A stretch of DNA of 51,877 nt from RGIG3102 sp964525015 (lineage in GTDB: Bacteria > Bacillota > Clostridia > Oscillospirales > Ruminococcaceae). This document shows positions 44,277 through 51,838 of the stretch, in pieces. The notes beneath the pieces are model-generated. The model was not told where the DNA came from, did not search any database, and saw only the letters and a program-made list of their open reading frames with translations. The DNA lies in the NCBI GenBank assembly GCA_964525015.1, contig CAZGFY010000014.1:1-51877 (forward strand), read 5' to 3'. The stretch's first letter is position 1, and the number at the start of each line of letters is the position of its first letter. The position numbers were made by a program, and so were the translations under genes.

Positions 44277-44289
44277 ATAGTATAACTAT
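44277..44289. promoter_or_regulatory. LysR-type palindrome upstream of prpF-like gene
   Basis: ATAGT-ATA-ACTAT, a 13-bp palindrome with the T/A spacing of LysR boxes, lies 144 bp before the isomerase start. A second related run (AGTTATACT) is at about 44345. The rest of the 286-bp gap holds a GC-richer hairpin AATCGC-CTTA-GCGATT (about 44195-44210). Confidence 0.4.
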
Positions 44290-44389
44290 ATCATTTATAT
44301 AAAATTTACTCAAATCAATTTTAATCATATACTATATAACTTTTAGTTATACTTTTTAATAAATCTCTTATTTTAATACCATATAATAC

Positions 44390-44417
44390 AAAACGCACAC
44401 TTTTATGTGTGCGTTTT
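44390..44417. terminator. Terminator after second LysR gene
   Basis: 11-bp stem AAAACGCACAC / GTGTGCGTTTT immediately after the LysR stop codon, separating it from the isomerase promoter. Confidence 0.8.
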
Positions 44418-44419
44418 GA

Positions 44420-45334
44420 CTAATTATTTATACTATTTTCCACTATTTTAATGAATTCTTGGGCATATTTTGAAAGATAGCCGCCTTTTCTATACGCAAC
44501 AACAAAGTCCATTTTCACTGGTGGATTTCCAACTGAGAAAACTTCTGGTTTTGGAAGAATTCTTAAATGCTCAGAATGAGTATCTGAAAGCATAGCAACT
44601 CCAAATCCACTTGAAACCATATTAAGAGATGCCCAAATATTTCTTATAACTAATGGATTTTTGGGAGTAAAGCCAGTGTTTTTAAAAACTTCTTCACAAG
44701 CCATTCTACTTCTTTGATCTGGAAGCTGAAGAATAAATTTTTCATTTTCTAAATCATTTATATCAACCCATTTATATTTACATCCTTCTTTCCAAGAAGC
44801 TTTGTGGGAAATTAAATGCTCATTTTTTGCAATTAAAACTAGTTCTTCTTGCTTTAAAACTTTGTAATCAATATCTTTATTCACAACTGGTCGATTAAAA
44901 AAAGCTAGTTCGACTTCACCTTTTATTAATAAATCTTCAAGTTTCCCTGAGTTTTCTTCCTTAACTTCGATATTAACGTTTGGAAATTTTGCAGAAAAAG
45001 CTGGGATAGTGTTGTGAATTAGATAAGTTGCTCTCATACTTGGAAATGCAATTTTTAATTCACCAACATCTCTTTTTAAGATATCCTGCATTTCAATATT
45101 TAATTCCTGCTTTAGATTATATATTTTAGTGCAGTATTCAATGTATTTTTCTCCTGCAAAAGTTGGGCGATATTCTTTTTCTATCCTATCAAAAAGCTTT
45201 ATTCCAAGCTTTTTTTCTGTTTCTTTTAAAAACTTTGATAGTGCTGGCTGAGATATAAATAGTTTTTCAGATGCTTTTGTAAGGCTACCTTCATTTGCAA
45301 TACATAAAATATATTCTACTTCTTTTATATCCAT
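44420..45334 (-). CDS. LysR-family transcriptional regulator
   Basis: 304 residues. The DNA-binding helix-turn-helix is in MDIKEVEYILCIANEGSLTKASEKLFISQPALSK-type sequence at the N-terminus. The effector domain follows, with SGFGVAMLSD near residue 260. ATG at 45334 is chosen for the conserved LysR start. A GTG four codons earlier is almost on top of AAAGGAG. It is 17 bp downstream of another LysR gene in the same direction. The two proteins are only moderately similar, so they are not a recent duplicate. Likely targets are the isomerase or the hydrolase-carrier pair. Confidence 0.9.
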   Translation of the reverse strand: MDIKEVEYILCIANEGSLTKASEKLFISQPALSKFLKETEKKLGIKLFDRIEKEYRPTFAGEKYIEYCTKIYNLKQELNIEMQDILKRDVGELKIAFPSMRATYLIHNTIPAFSAKFPNVNIEVKEENSGKLEDLLIKGEVELAFFNRPVVNKDIDYKVLKQEELVLIAKNEHLISHKASWKEGCKYKWVDINDLENEKFILQLPDQRSRMACEEVFKNTGFTPKNPLVIRNIWASLNMVSSGFGVAMLSDTHSEHLRILPKPEVFSVGNPPVKMDFVVAYRKGGYLSKYAQEFIKIVENSINN

Positions 45335-45351
45335 AAGTAAACCCACTCCTT

Positions 45352-46266
45352 TTATAGTAAATCCCTTAAAATTTTAATTAAATATTCTTCGGATTTTGTC
45401 AAATTCTTACCTTTATTATATATTAATTTAACGCTTCTAACAAGTGCTTTTTCTCCTATTTGATAAAAAATAATATCACTATCATTATCTCTATTTAAAA
45501 AAACGCTCGAAAGCAGGGTTGCACCATAGCCTGATTTTGCTAATTGATATGCCGTTTCAACATTTTCAACCCTATCAATAGTTTTTGGATTAATCCCATA
45601 AGCGTATAAGAGTTTACTTCCATAAATGCCAAGACCTATATTTTCATCCAGTGTTATGAATATATCTTTTAGTAATTTATTTATAATATTTTCATCAGCG
45701 ATATAAACCCTATCTTTCACTTTTTCAAGTTTTGATAAATCTATTTTATCTGATTTTTTAGCTATGATATACAATGTTTCTGTGTATAATTCTTGGAAAT
45801 CAAAATCTTCTAAAATAATTGGAGAAGTATATAACGCCATATCGATTTCGCCATTTTTTAATAATTCTGTCACCTTATCATTTGTAAAATTTTTAAATTT
45901 CAGCTTTACATCGCTATATTTTAATGAAAATTCTTGTATTGCCTTTGCCGAAACCTTTGTTGAATAGGCATAACGCATACCGATATTAATTTTTTTAATT
46001 ATTTTTTTATCCAATGCATTAATTTCATCATTCATATCTTTTTCTAAATCTATAACCTTTTGGATATATTTAAGATACACTTCTCCCTTTTTAGTTAACG
46101 CCATTTCTTTACCTTTTCTTTGAAAGATATTAAAGCCTAATTCCTTTTCTGTGTTCGCTATTAGTTTACTTAAATATGGCTGTGAAACATACATATTTTC
46201 AGAAGCTTTAGAAAAATTTTTATATTCATTCACTGCTAAAATGTACCTTAATTTTTGGGTATTCAT
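45352..46266 (-). CDS. LysR-family transcriptional regulator
   Basis: 304 residues. The N-terminal winged helix MNTQKLRYILAVNEYKNFSKASENMYVSQPYLSK-type is normal for the family. The effector domain (about 90-300) has YGATLLSS near residue 255. It is divergent from the alpha/beta hydrolase gene, with 218 bp between them containing two palindromes. LysR genes commonly regulate the divergent neighbour, so the hydrolase-carrier operon is the probable target. GGAG lies before ATG. Confidence 0.9.
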   Translation of the reverse strand: MNTQKLRYILAVNEYKNFSKASENMYVSQPYLSKLIANTEKELGFNIFQRKGKEMALTKKGEVYLKYIQKVIDLEKDMNDEINALDKKIIKKINIGMRYAYSTKVSAKAIQEFSLKYSDVKLKFKNFTNDKVTELLKNGEIDMALYTSPIILEDFDFQELYTETLYIIAKKSDKIDLSKLEKVKDRVYIADENIINKLLKDIFITLDENIGLGIYGSKLLYAYGINPKTIDRVENVETAYQLAKSGYGATLLSSVFLNRDNDSDIIFYQIGEKALVRSVKLIYNKGKNLTKSEEYLIKILRDLL

Positions 46267-46380
46267 ATTAGTTATTCTCCTATTGAATTTAAGATAAGTA
46301 TAATCATTTGGTTATAGTAGTATGTATTTCAATTTATTGACCATTTGTAATAATTTTATTATGATTATAGCAAAAGACAC

Positions 46381-46424
46381 ACAAATTTGTCAAACCACTT
46401 GCAGAGTTATCGTGCATTTTGCAC
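46381..46424. promoter_or_regulatory. Two palindromes in the LysR-hydrolase divergent promoter
   Basis: ACAAATTTGT (46381-46390) is a perfect palindrome. GTGCA-TTT-TGCAC (46412-46424) is a second one, 22 bp on. They lie 60-105 bp before the hydrolase start, where a LysR activator would bind. Confidence 0.45.
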
Positions 46425-46484
46425 ATATTAATCGCAATAAGTTGTATGTTTAGACAATTTGCAGTGTAGTAAGGAGATTTTAAA

Positions 46485-47321
46485 ATGGCAACAAAAGATA
46501 ATTTTTTTAAAACAAGTGATGAACTTTATATCTATTATGAAGTTCACGGCGAGGGAAAACCAATTGTATTTCTTCCTGGCTTTAAAATGTCAACACTTTT
46601 TTGGCGTCACAGTGTGGAAGCTTTAAAAGATAAGTACAAAATTGTGCTTATGGATTTAAGGGGTCACGGTAGAAGTATGAAGGTGGCAGGAAACAACAAG
46701 CAAAAAAGAGCAGCATTAGACGTTAAGGAATTAATTGATCATCTAGGGCTTTCTGATGTTTTATTAGTAGGGCATAGCCTTGGTGGTGCAACAGCTGCAA
46801 CTTATGCAAATATCACCAATGAATACAAACTTCGCGGGCTTGTTATGGTTGATGCGACAATGCACGGATTTAGTGATGAAGAATGGAATCATCATGGAGG
46901 AAATCACTATAATATCGACGGCTGGCTTAAAAAACATATTCCATATATGACAGATTTTGCAGGTAGTTCAAAAATTAAAAACCCTAAATTATCCGAAGAA
47001 GATGCAAAAAACTTTGAAACGTCTTCCTTGCAACTTCCACCTTGGGTTGGGCTGGAATATCATTATGATACATATATGACAGATAATATGACTCCGATGA
47101 AAGACAGGACTATCCCTGTGGCAACATTTGTTACTCATTCAAACTATCACGATGCTTGGGAGTCAGGTCACGAAGCTGTAAAAAGAGCAGTTAATAGTCC
47201 ACTTGCTATCTGCTATGAATACACAGAAAGTGGAATGCATGCTTTCCCAGTTATCGAAAAGGAAAAATTCAATGCCGATTTATTGGATTTTGATAAAAAA
47301 ATTGAAGAATTAAAAAAATAA
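46485..47321 (+). CDS. Alpha/beta hydrolase
   Basis: 278-residue cytoplasmic hydrolase. The nucleophile elbow is GHSLGG with Ser98. The oxyanion region is PGFKMSTLFW near residue 31, and the second strand motif is MDLRGHGRS near 56. The late His is in GMHAFPVIEKE. The substrate may be an ester, a C-C bond or an enol-lactone. It shares an operon with the carrier 71 bp downstream, so hydrolysis of a product brought in by it is plausible. AAGGAG precedes ATG. Confidence 0.87.
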   Translation: MATKDNFFKTSDELYIYYEVHGEGKPIVFLPGFKMSTLFWRHSVEALKDKYKIVLMDLRGHGRSMKVAGNNKQKRAALDVKELIDHLGLSDVLLVGHSLGGATAATYANITNEYKLRGLVMVDATMHGFSDEEWNHHGGNHYNIDGWLKKHIPYMTDFAGSSKIKNPKLSEEDAKNFETSSLQLPPWVGLEYHYDTYMTDNMTPMKDRTIPVATFVTHSNYHDAWESGHEAVKRAVNSPLAICYEYTESGMHAFPVIEKEKFNADLLDFDKKIEELKK

Positions 47322-47392
47322 TTTTTCAAACTTAAATTTTCTCTTTAATATAAAATTAAAAAAGAGAAAATATCAAGAAAGGAATAATAATT

Positions 47393-48646
47393 ATGAACTT
47401 AGAATTATTTTCAGTTATATTTTTAATAGCTGTTTTAGGACTTGGATTTGTTAAAAAAGTTAATATGGGCTTTTTAGCTATCGGTGCTGCTTTAATCTTA
47501 GCTAGAATTGGCGGATTAAAAGACGGGCTCGTTATCGGAGGATTTAACTCATCAACATTTATTACTATGGTTGGCTCATCATTCTTCTTTATGATGGCTG
47601 TTCAAAATGGTACAATCAAAAATCTTGCAAATCGCCTACTTAAAATCACAGGTAAGGCTACTTGGACAGTTCCTTTAGCTTTATCAATCATAACATTTGC
47701 ACTGCAATCATTTGGTATTGCAACATTCCCAATTATGATGCCTATGGGTATCGCTTTAGCAGTTTCAATTGGATTTGACCCTATTGCTATGGGCTGTATC
47801 GTTGCTGGTGCTGCAAATCTTGGTAGTTTATCTCCTTTATCTACTGCTGGTATTGTTTACACTGGTATTGAAGCCGAAACAGCTTTTGCAGGACTATACG
47901 GCTCACATGTTCACTTCTACGCAGGCCTTGCAACATTAGTTTTAACTATTGGCTTTTTCTTCTTCTTTAAAGGACATAAAATTAAAGCTAATTCAGAAGT
48001 TGAAATCGGCAAAATCGAACCTTTAAATGCAGGACAAAAATTAACAGCATTATTAATCGTTGCAGTTGTATTCATTGTTATCGTATTTAAAGTTACAATT
48101 GGTCTAGTTGCACCTTTAGCAGGTATGGTTTTAATTATGACTAAGAATATCGATGAAGGAAAAGTTATAAAAGCTATGCCTTGGAGCACATTTATTCTTA
48201 TAGGCTGTGTTAGTATGCTTATGGACGTTGTAAGTGAGCTTGGTGGTATTGATTTAGTGATCAACAGCCTAGCTTCTGTAATGACAGAAAGCACTGTTGC
48301 TCCTATTATGACCTTAACTGGTGGTATATTAAGCTGGTTTAGCTCTGCACAAGGGGTTGTAATGCCAACACTTATCCCAACAATCGAAACTTTAATGATA
48401 GAATTCCCTGGCGTTGAATTTGCAACTGTTGCCTCTGGTATTTCTGTTAATGCATTCCTTGCAGCATTTAGCCCAGCTTCAACTGGTGGTGCTTATATTA
48501 TGGCTCAATACGCTATCTTTACAAATGGTGAAAGCGAAAAGCAAAGCGATAAAATATTTATGAAATTATTTGCAATTTCATTTGTTTGTGTAATTATTGG
48601 TGCTCTTTTATCAGCTTTTGATTTCTTTAGTATTCTTCCAGTTTAA
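47393..48646 (+). CDS. Dicarboxylate-type carrier, MatC-like (ArsB/NhaD superfamily)
   Basis: 417-residue membrane carrier with ten or more helices. The N-terminal run LFSVIFLIAVLGLGFVKKVNMGFLAIGAA resembles the MatC N-terminal domain described in malonate/dicarboxylate carriers. Internal LQSFGIATFPIMMPMG and NLGSLSPLSTAGIVYTG occupy re-entrant-loop positions typical of ion transporters of this superfamily. The substrate is uncertain, with a C3-C5 organic acid most likely. GAAAGGAAT precedes ATG. It is the second gene of the hydrolase operon, followed by a strong terminator. Confidence 0.8.
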   Translation: MNLELFSVIFLIAVLGLGFVKKVNMGFLAIGAALILARIGGLKDGLVIGGFNSSTFITMVGSSFFFMMAVQNGTIKNLANRLLKITGKATWTVPLALSIITFALQSFGIATFPIMMPMGIALAVSIGFDPIAMGCIVAGAANLGSLSPLSTAGIVYTGIEAETAFAGLYGSHVHFYAGLATLVLTIGFFFFFKGHKIKANSEVEIGKIEPLNAGQKLTALLIVAVVFIVIVFKVTIGLVAPLAGMVLIMTKNIDEGKVIKAMPWSTFILIGCVSMLMDVVSELGGIDLVINSLASVMTESTVAPIMTLTGGILSWFSSAQGVVMPTLIPTIETLMIEFPGVEFATVASGISVNAFLAAFSPASTGGAYIMAQYAIFTNGESEKQSDKIFMKLFAISFVCVIIGALLSAFDFFSILPV

Positions 48647-48665
48647 TAATATCTTATAAAAAAGC

Positions 48666-48696
48666 AAAAAGCAGTTTTTTATAAAACTGCTTTTTT
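48666..48696. terminator. Bidirectional terminator
   Basis: 13-bp stem AAAAAGCAGTTTT / AAAACTGCTTTTT, T-tailed on both strands, between the convergent carrier and MutS2-like genes. Confidence 0.85.
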
Positions 48697-48709
48697 GTTT
48701 TTTAGTATT

Positions 48710-50635
48710 TTAATCTAGTTCATCATAGGTGATTATTAAATTTTCATCGTGCCTTTTCTTCATTTTATTTCTTGCTTTCCTATTTGAAACAGTATCAAAA
48801 ACTATCGACATATCATAATCTTCTGGATATAATTCACTAGCTTTCACCTTTAATTTTAGTCTTTTATGATTAATTAGCTTTTTCTCACCCTTAATTATAA
48901 CAACTAAATCCCCTTTATCATTCGCTAGTTTATAAACAATTCCTATTAATTTTTCAGGGAAAACCGTGACACTATCACCTACTGAAAACTTATTTTTAAG
49001 TTCATTTTTAATAATAGGTATATCTTTTATTATCCTACTTTTAGTTTTACTATATCTTTTTTCATCATTCAAACTAGGTATTTCTATTATTTTTTTACTG
49101 CTTTTTTCTTCACTATTATTAACAACAGTTTTTGCTCTATTTAATAAATCTTGTGGAAATCCTAGTTTTTCAGCTATAAACAAAGCACAGCTTTCCCCAG
49201 CTTTTCCAATTTGAAGTTTATATAAAGGTTTTAAATTTTCTTTATCAAATTCCATTCTTGCATTTATTAAATTAGGAGTGTTTTTTGCATACTCCTTAAC
49301 TTCGGGATAATGAGTTGTTGCAACGAATAAACACTCTTTTTTGCACAGTTCATCTATAATTGCAATAGCTATTCCCATTCCTTCTTCAGGGTCAGTTCCA
49401 GAGCCAAGCTCATCTAATAAAACCAAACTTTCGCTAGACACATTCTCTAAAATTTTAATAATATTTTTAATATGAGCTGAAAAGGTTGATAGGTTTTCAG
49501 TTATACTTTGGCCATCTCCAATATCGCATAAAACATTAGCGTTCATTGAAAAAACACTGCCTATTTCAGCTGGAATATGCAGTCCACTTTGAGCCATTAA
49601 AGATAATAAACCAACTGTTTTAAGACTAACTGTTTTCCCACCTGTGTTAGGTCCTGTTATAATAATTCCATTATATTCTTCACCTATTGAAAAATTAAGT
49701 GGAACACATTCATTTTTATTTAATAATGGATGCTTTGCATTGATTATTTTTATTTTTCTATCGGTGGTAATGTTCGGCTCGGTGGCATTTAAATGTATTG
49801 AATACTTAGCTTTTGCAAATATAAAATCCAAACGGTTCATATATTCTTCATTTGTTTTTAAATCCGATATATAATCTTCTGCGAGCGCTGACAGAGTATA
49901 CAAAACCTTTCTAACTTCATTTTCTTCTTCTATCTCTAAACTATTTATTTCCCCTTGTAATTTTGAAACGCTTGAAGGTTCTATAAAAATTGTTCCACCA
50001 CTGCTAGAAATATCAATAACCGAGCCGACAACCTGATTTTTATATTCTTTTTTAACTGGAAGTGCAAAACGACCATTTCTAATTACAATATTATTATCGG
50101 ATAAATACGACTTTTTGCTTTTTAAAACTGTATCCAATTTTGATTTTATCGAAACCCTTGCATTTTCTAATTTTCTTCTTACATCCTGTAATGATTTTGA
50201 AGCTAAATTATCAACCTTTTCATTTCTAATACATCTTTCAATTTCATTATATAAATCGCTTAAATCAACAAAAGACATCCCATAATAAGCTAGATTAACT
50301 TCAAGGCTTTCAGCCTTTTTAAGATACTTACTCATTCGATTACAAGAATTTATAAAACTTGAAATAACTGCTAAATCTTCTGGGAAAAGCATTGAGCCTT
50401 TCTCTATTAAAACAAGGATTTTCTCAAGCTCTTTCATTGAAGCTATCGGTGGCATTCCTATGTGCTGAATTATCTTTTTTCCTTGGCTTGTCTGGCTTAG
50501 ATTTTTCTTGCATTCTCTTTCGTCTAAGGTTGGCTCTAGATTTAAAATTTTATTTTTAGTATTTTCAGATAGTGCAAATTCGCTTAAATTCATTAGCACC
50601 TTGTTAAATTCAATTATATTATATGTTTTATTCAT
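48710..50635 (-). CDS. MutS2-like ATPase lacking the Smr domain
   Basis: 641 residues. Core and clamp helices (about 1-300) precede an ABC-type ATPase with Walker A GPNTGGKT (328-335) and Walker B LLDELGSGTDPEEG. The switch region ATTHYPEVKEY follows. A KOW-like segment (FSVGDSVTVFPEKLIG, near 550) comes next. The chain then ends with a basic tail and lacks the C-terminal Smr nuclease domain of standard MutS2 (about 780 residues). It is therefore a short paralogue, not mismatch-repair MutS. Bacillus MutS2 has been reported to act on collided ribosomes, so a translation role is possible. ATG at 50635 has only a weak ribosome site. An in-frame TTG at 50692 lies inside a terminator and is rejected. 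Confidence 0.85.
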   Translation of the reverse strand: MNKTYNIIEFNKVLMNLSEFALSENTKNKILNLEPTLDERECKKNLSQTSQGKKIIQHIGMPPIASMKELEKILVLIEKGSMLFPEDLAVISSFINSCNRMSKYLKKAESLEVNLAYYGMSFVDLSDLYNEIERCIRNEKVDNLASKSLQDVRRKLENARVSIKSKLDTVLKSKKSYLSDNNIVIRNGRFALPVKKEYKNQVVGSVIDISSSGGTIFIEPSSVSKLQGEINSLEIEEENEVRKVLYTLSALAEDYISDLKTNEEYMNRLDFIFAKAKYSIHLNATEPNITTDRKIKIINAKHPLLNKNECVPLNFSIGEEYNGIIITGPNTGGKTVSLKTVGLLSLMAQSGLHIPAEIGSVFSMNANVLCDIGDGQSITENLSTFSAHIKNIIKILENVSSESLVLLDELGSGTDPEEGMGIAIAIIDELCKKECLFVATTHYPEVKEYAKNTPNLINARMEFDKENLKPLYKLQIGKAGESCALFIAEKLGFPQDLLNRAKTVVNNSEEKSSKKIIEIPSLNDEKRYSKTKSRIIKDIPIIKNELKNKFSVGDSVTVFPEKLIGIVYKLANDKGDLVVIIKGEKKLINHKRLKLKVKASELYPEDYDMSIVFDTVSNRKARNKMKKRHDENLIITYDELD

Positions 50636-50690
50636 ATTAAAACCATTTCTTTCTAAGTTTTTAAACTTAATATATTCATATAAATGGAGC

Positions 50691-50725
50691 AAATAAAAAG
50701 GTGCATAGGAAATCTACACACCTTT
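50691..50725 (-). terminator. Intrinsic terminator in the leader of the MutS2-like gene
   Basis: On the minus strand, AAAGGTGTGTAG pairs over 12 bp (two G-U) with CTATGCACCTTT around loop ATTTC, then TTTTTATTT. The plus strand has no T tract here. Its only upstream transcript is the leader of the MutS2-like gene, 56 bp before its start, so it acts as an attenuator. Confidence 0.8.
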
Positions 50726-50775
50726 GATTAAAACTATTAGTTATTTTTTATAGTTTATATACATAGTGTAAATCT
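50710..50775 (-). promoter_or_regulatory. Antiterminator pairing in the leader
   Basis: On the minus strand AGATTTACAC (50766-50775) can pair over ten positions (two G-U) with GTGTAGATTT (50710-50719), which is the 5' arm and loop of the terminator. The overlapping TTTACACT (50765-50772) is also perfectly complementary to AGTGTAAA (50899-50906) just before the uORF start. The two helices exclude each other. Confidence 0.6.
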
Positions 50776-50853
50776 AATATCTGTTAGCTCCAAATACGCA
50801 AAGCAAACAACGGACTAATCCGCTTTTCATCATTAATAGCATATTTAAATTTA

Positions 50854-50879
50854 TTTAATTTTGATTATACAAAATTAAA
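50854..50879 (-). other. Hairpin right after the leader reading frame
   Basis: 10-bp stem TTTAATTTTG / CAAAATTAAA with loop attata, extendable with AT pairs, starting four bases after the uORF stop codon. Confidence 0.55.
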
Positions 50880-50883
50880 TTTA

Positions 50884-50898
50884 CTAAACAATTAACAT
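50884..50898 (-). CDS. Four-codon leader peptide MLIV
   Basis: ATG TTA ATT GTT TAG, preceded by AAAGGAG at a spacing of six bases, one of the best ribosome sites in the window. It begins about 23 bases after the predicted transcription start. Its small size and position upstream of a terminator mark it as a regulatory reading frame rather than a functional product. Translation has not been shown. Confidence 0.6.
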   Translation of the reverse strand: MLIV

Positions 50899-50927
50899 TT
50901 TACACTCCTTTATATAATATTACTATT

Positions 50928-50955
50928 ATTATATCATATTTCTCTTTTATGTCAA
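50928..50955 (-). promoter_or_regulatory. Consensus sigma-A promoter for the MutS2-like leader
   Basis: TTGACA (50950-50955) and TATAAT (50928-50933), both exact consensus, spaced 16 bp on the minus strand. Transcription should start near 50921. The leader to the gene start is then about 285 bases. Confidence 0.85.
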
Positions 50956-51057
50956 TTCCATCAGTACGGCTGTACTTTATGCTAAAATATACTATAATTT
51001 ATTTAAGATATTATAATATACCGATTTAATAATTCATAATATTAGAAGGAGATTTTT

Positions 51058-51591
51058 ATGTATATAACCCCTATAACAACTAAAAGATTAATTATTCGTA
51101 GCTTTACTAGGGACGACGCTCTTTTTGCATATAGTATTTGGAATAATCCAGAAATGGGTGAATTTCTGCCTGATGAAGCAAAAGATGGCGTTGATAGTGA
51201 ATATATTAAATCTCTAGAAAACCTTGGCGACGATAAAGATTGTTGCTATTTAATACCTGTTTTTAAAGATACATTAGAAAAAATGGGAACTTGCAGTTTT
51301 ATAAAAAGTGTAAATACCAATAATGAGAAAATTTCTATCACATACGACCTTGCATATTGTGTTCATAAAAAATATTGGAATAAAGGCTATGCAACCGAGA
51401 TTGTTTTAGCTTTAGTTGATTATGCTAAAAGAAATGGAGCAAACTATGTCACGATATTAATCAATCCAAATAACGTCGCATCAGTAAAAGTGGCATTAAA
51501 ATGTGGTTCTAAAAAAGTAGGTGAAAGCACTTATACTAAAAACGGCACTGGGGAAGTTTTAATAGACCATAAATATGAAATAGCTTTATAG
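51058..51591 (+). CDS. GNAT N-acetyltransferase, RimJ/RimL type
   Basis: 177-residue acetyltransferase. The N-terminus TKRLIIRSFTRDDALFAYSIWNNPEMGEFL is typical of the RimJ/RimL branch. The acetyl-CoA-binding motif reads YWNKGYATEIVLALVDYA (about 108-125), then ILINPNNVASVKVALKCGSK. It could acetylate a ribosomal protein N-terminus or a small molecule. AGAAGGAG is six to eight bases before ATG. It is divergent from the MutS2-like leader and is followed by the tRNA-Asn region. Confidence 0.88.
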   Translation: MYITPITTKRLIIRSFTRDDALFAYSIWNNPEMGEFLPDEAKDGVDSEYIKSLENLGDDKDCCYLIPVFKDTLEKMGTCSFIKSVNTNNEKISITYDLAYCVHKKYWNKGYATEIVLALVDYAKRNGANYVTILINPNNVASVKVALKCGSKKVGESTYTKNGTGEVLIDHKYEIAL

Positions 51592-51616
51592 TATTTTGTA
51601 TTTGAAATAACAAAAA

Positions 51617-51680
51617 TTCGATAACATAAAAACAAGGAAGTAAAATTAATTACTTCCTTACTTCTTTGGCTCCCCCAGTT
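51617..51680. repeat. Upstream copy of 64-bp direct repeat (tRNA-Asn 3' end plus terminator)
   Basis: Identical to 51713-51776, offset 96 bp. It contains the terminator hairpin AAGGAAGTAA / TTACTTCCTT and the last 18 bases of tRNA-Asn including CCA. Beyond it the sequence is not tRNA but forms a short imperfect hairpin (CCAGTTTGGA / TCCAACTGG). Confidence 0.92.
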
Positions 51681-51712
51681 TGGATAAAGTCCAACTGGGC
51701 AGGATTAATCTT

Positions 51713-51776
51713 TTCGATAACATAAAAACAAGGAAGTAAAATTAATTACTTCCTTACTTCTTTGGCTCCCCCAGTT
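51713..51776. repeat. Second copy of 64-bp direct repeat, continuous with the intact tRNA-Asn
   Basis: Contains the 3' end of tRNA-Asn and its terminator hairpin (51730-51755, minus strand, followed by GTTTTTATG). The perfect identity with 51617-51680 implies a recent tandem duplication or an att-like event. Confidence 0.92.
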
Positions 51777-51838
51777 GGACTTGAACCAACGACCCCATGA
51801 TTAACAGTCATGTGCTCTACCGACTGAGCTATAGGGGA
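51763..51838 (-). tRNA. tRNA-Asn (GUU)
   Basis: 76 nt on the minus strand, from TCCCCTATAGCTCAG to GGGGGAGCCA, with encoded CCA (51763-51765). The acceptor pairs TCCCCTA/TGGGGGA (one G-T) and the T arm reads GGTTCAAGTCC. Anticodon loop CTGTTAA gives anticodon GTT, asparagine. The 39 bases beyond its 5' end are AT-rich with no recognised feature. Confidence 0.96.

Noticed and set aside
47917..48294. 125-codon minus-strand frame inside the MatC-like carrier gene
   Set aside because: It is the antisense of a hydrophobic coding region, has no ribosome site and no family resemblance.
50636..50692. TTG start adding 19 residues to the MutS2-like protein
   Set aside because: The codons lie in and just after the terminator stem and T tract, with no ribosome site and no family match.
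51634..51710. A second, complete tRNA in the duplicated block
   Set aside because: Only the last 18 tRNA bases are present. The preceding sequence does not form D or anticodon arms.
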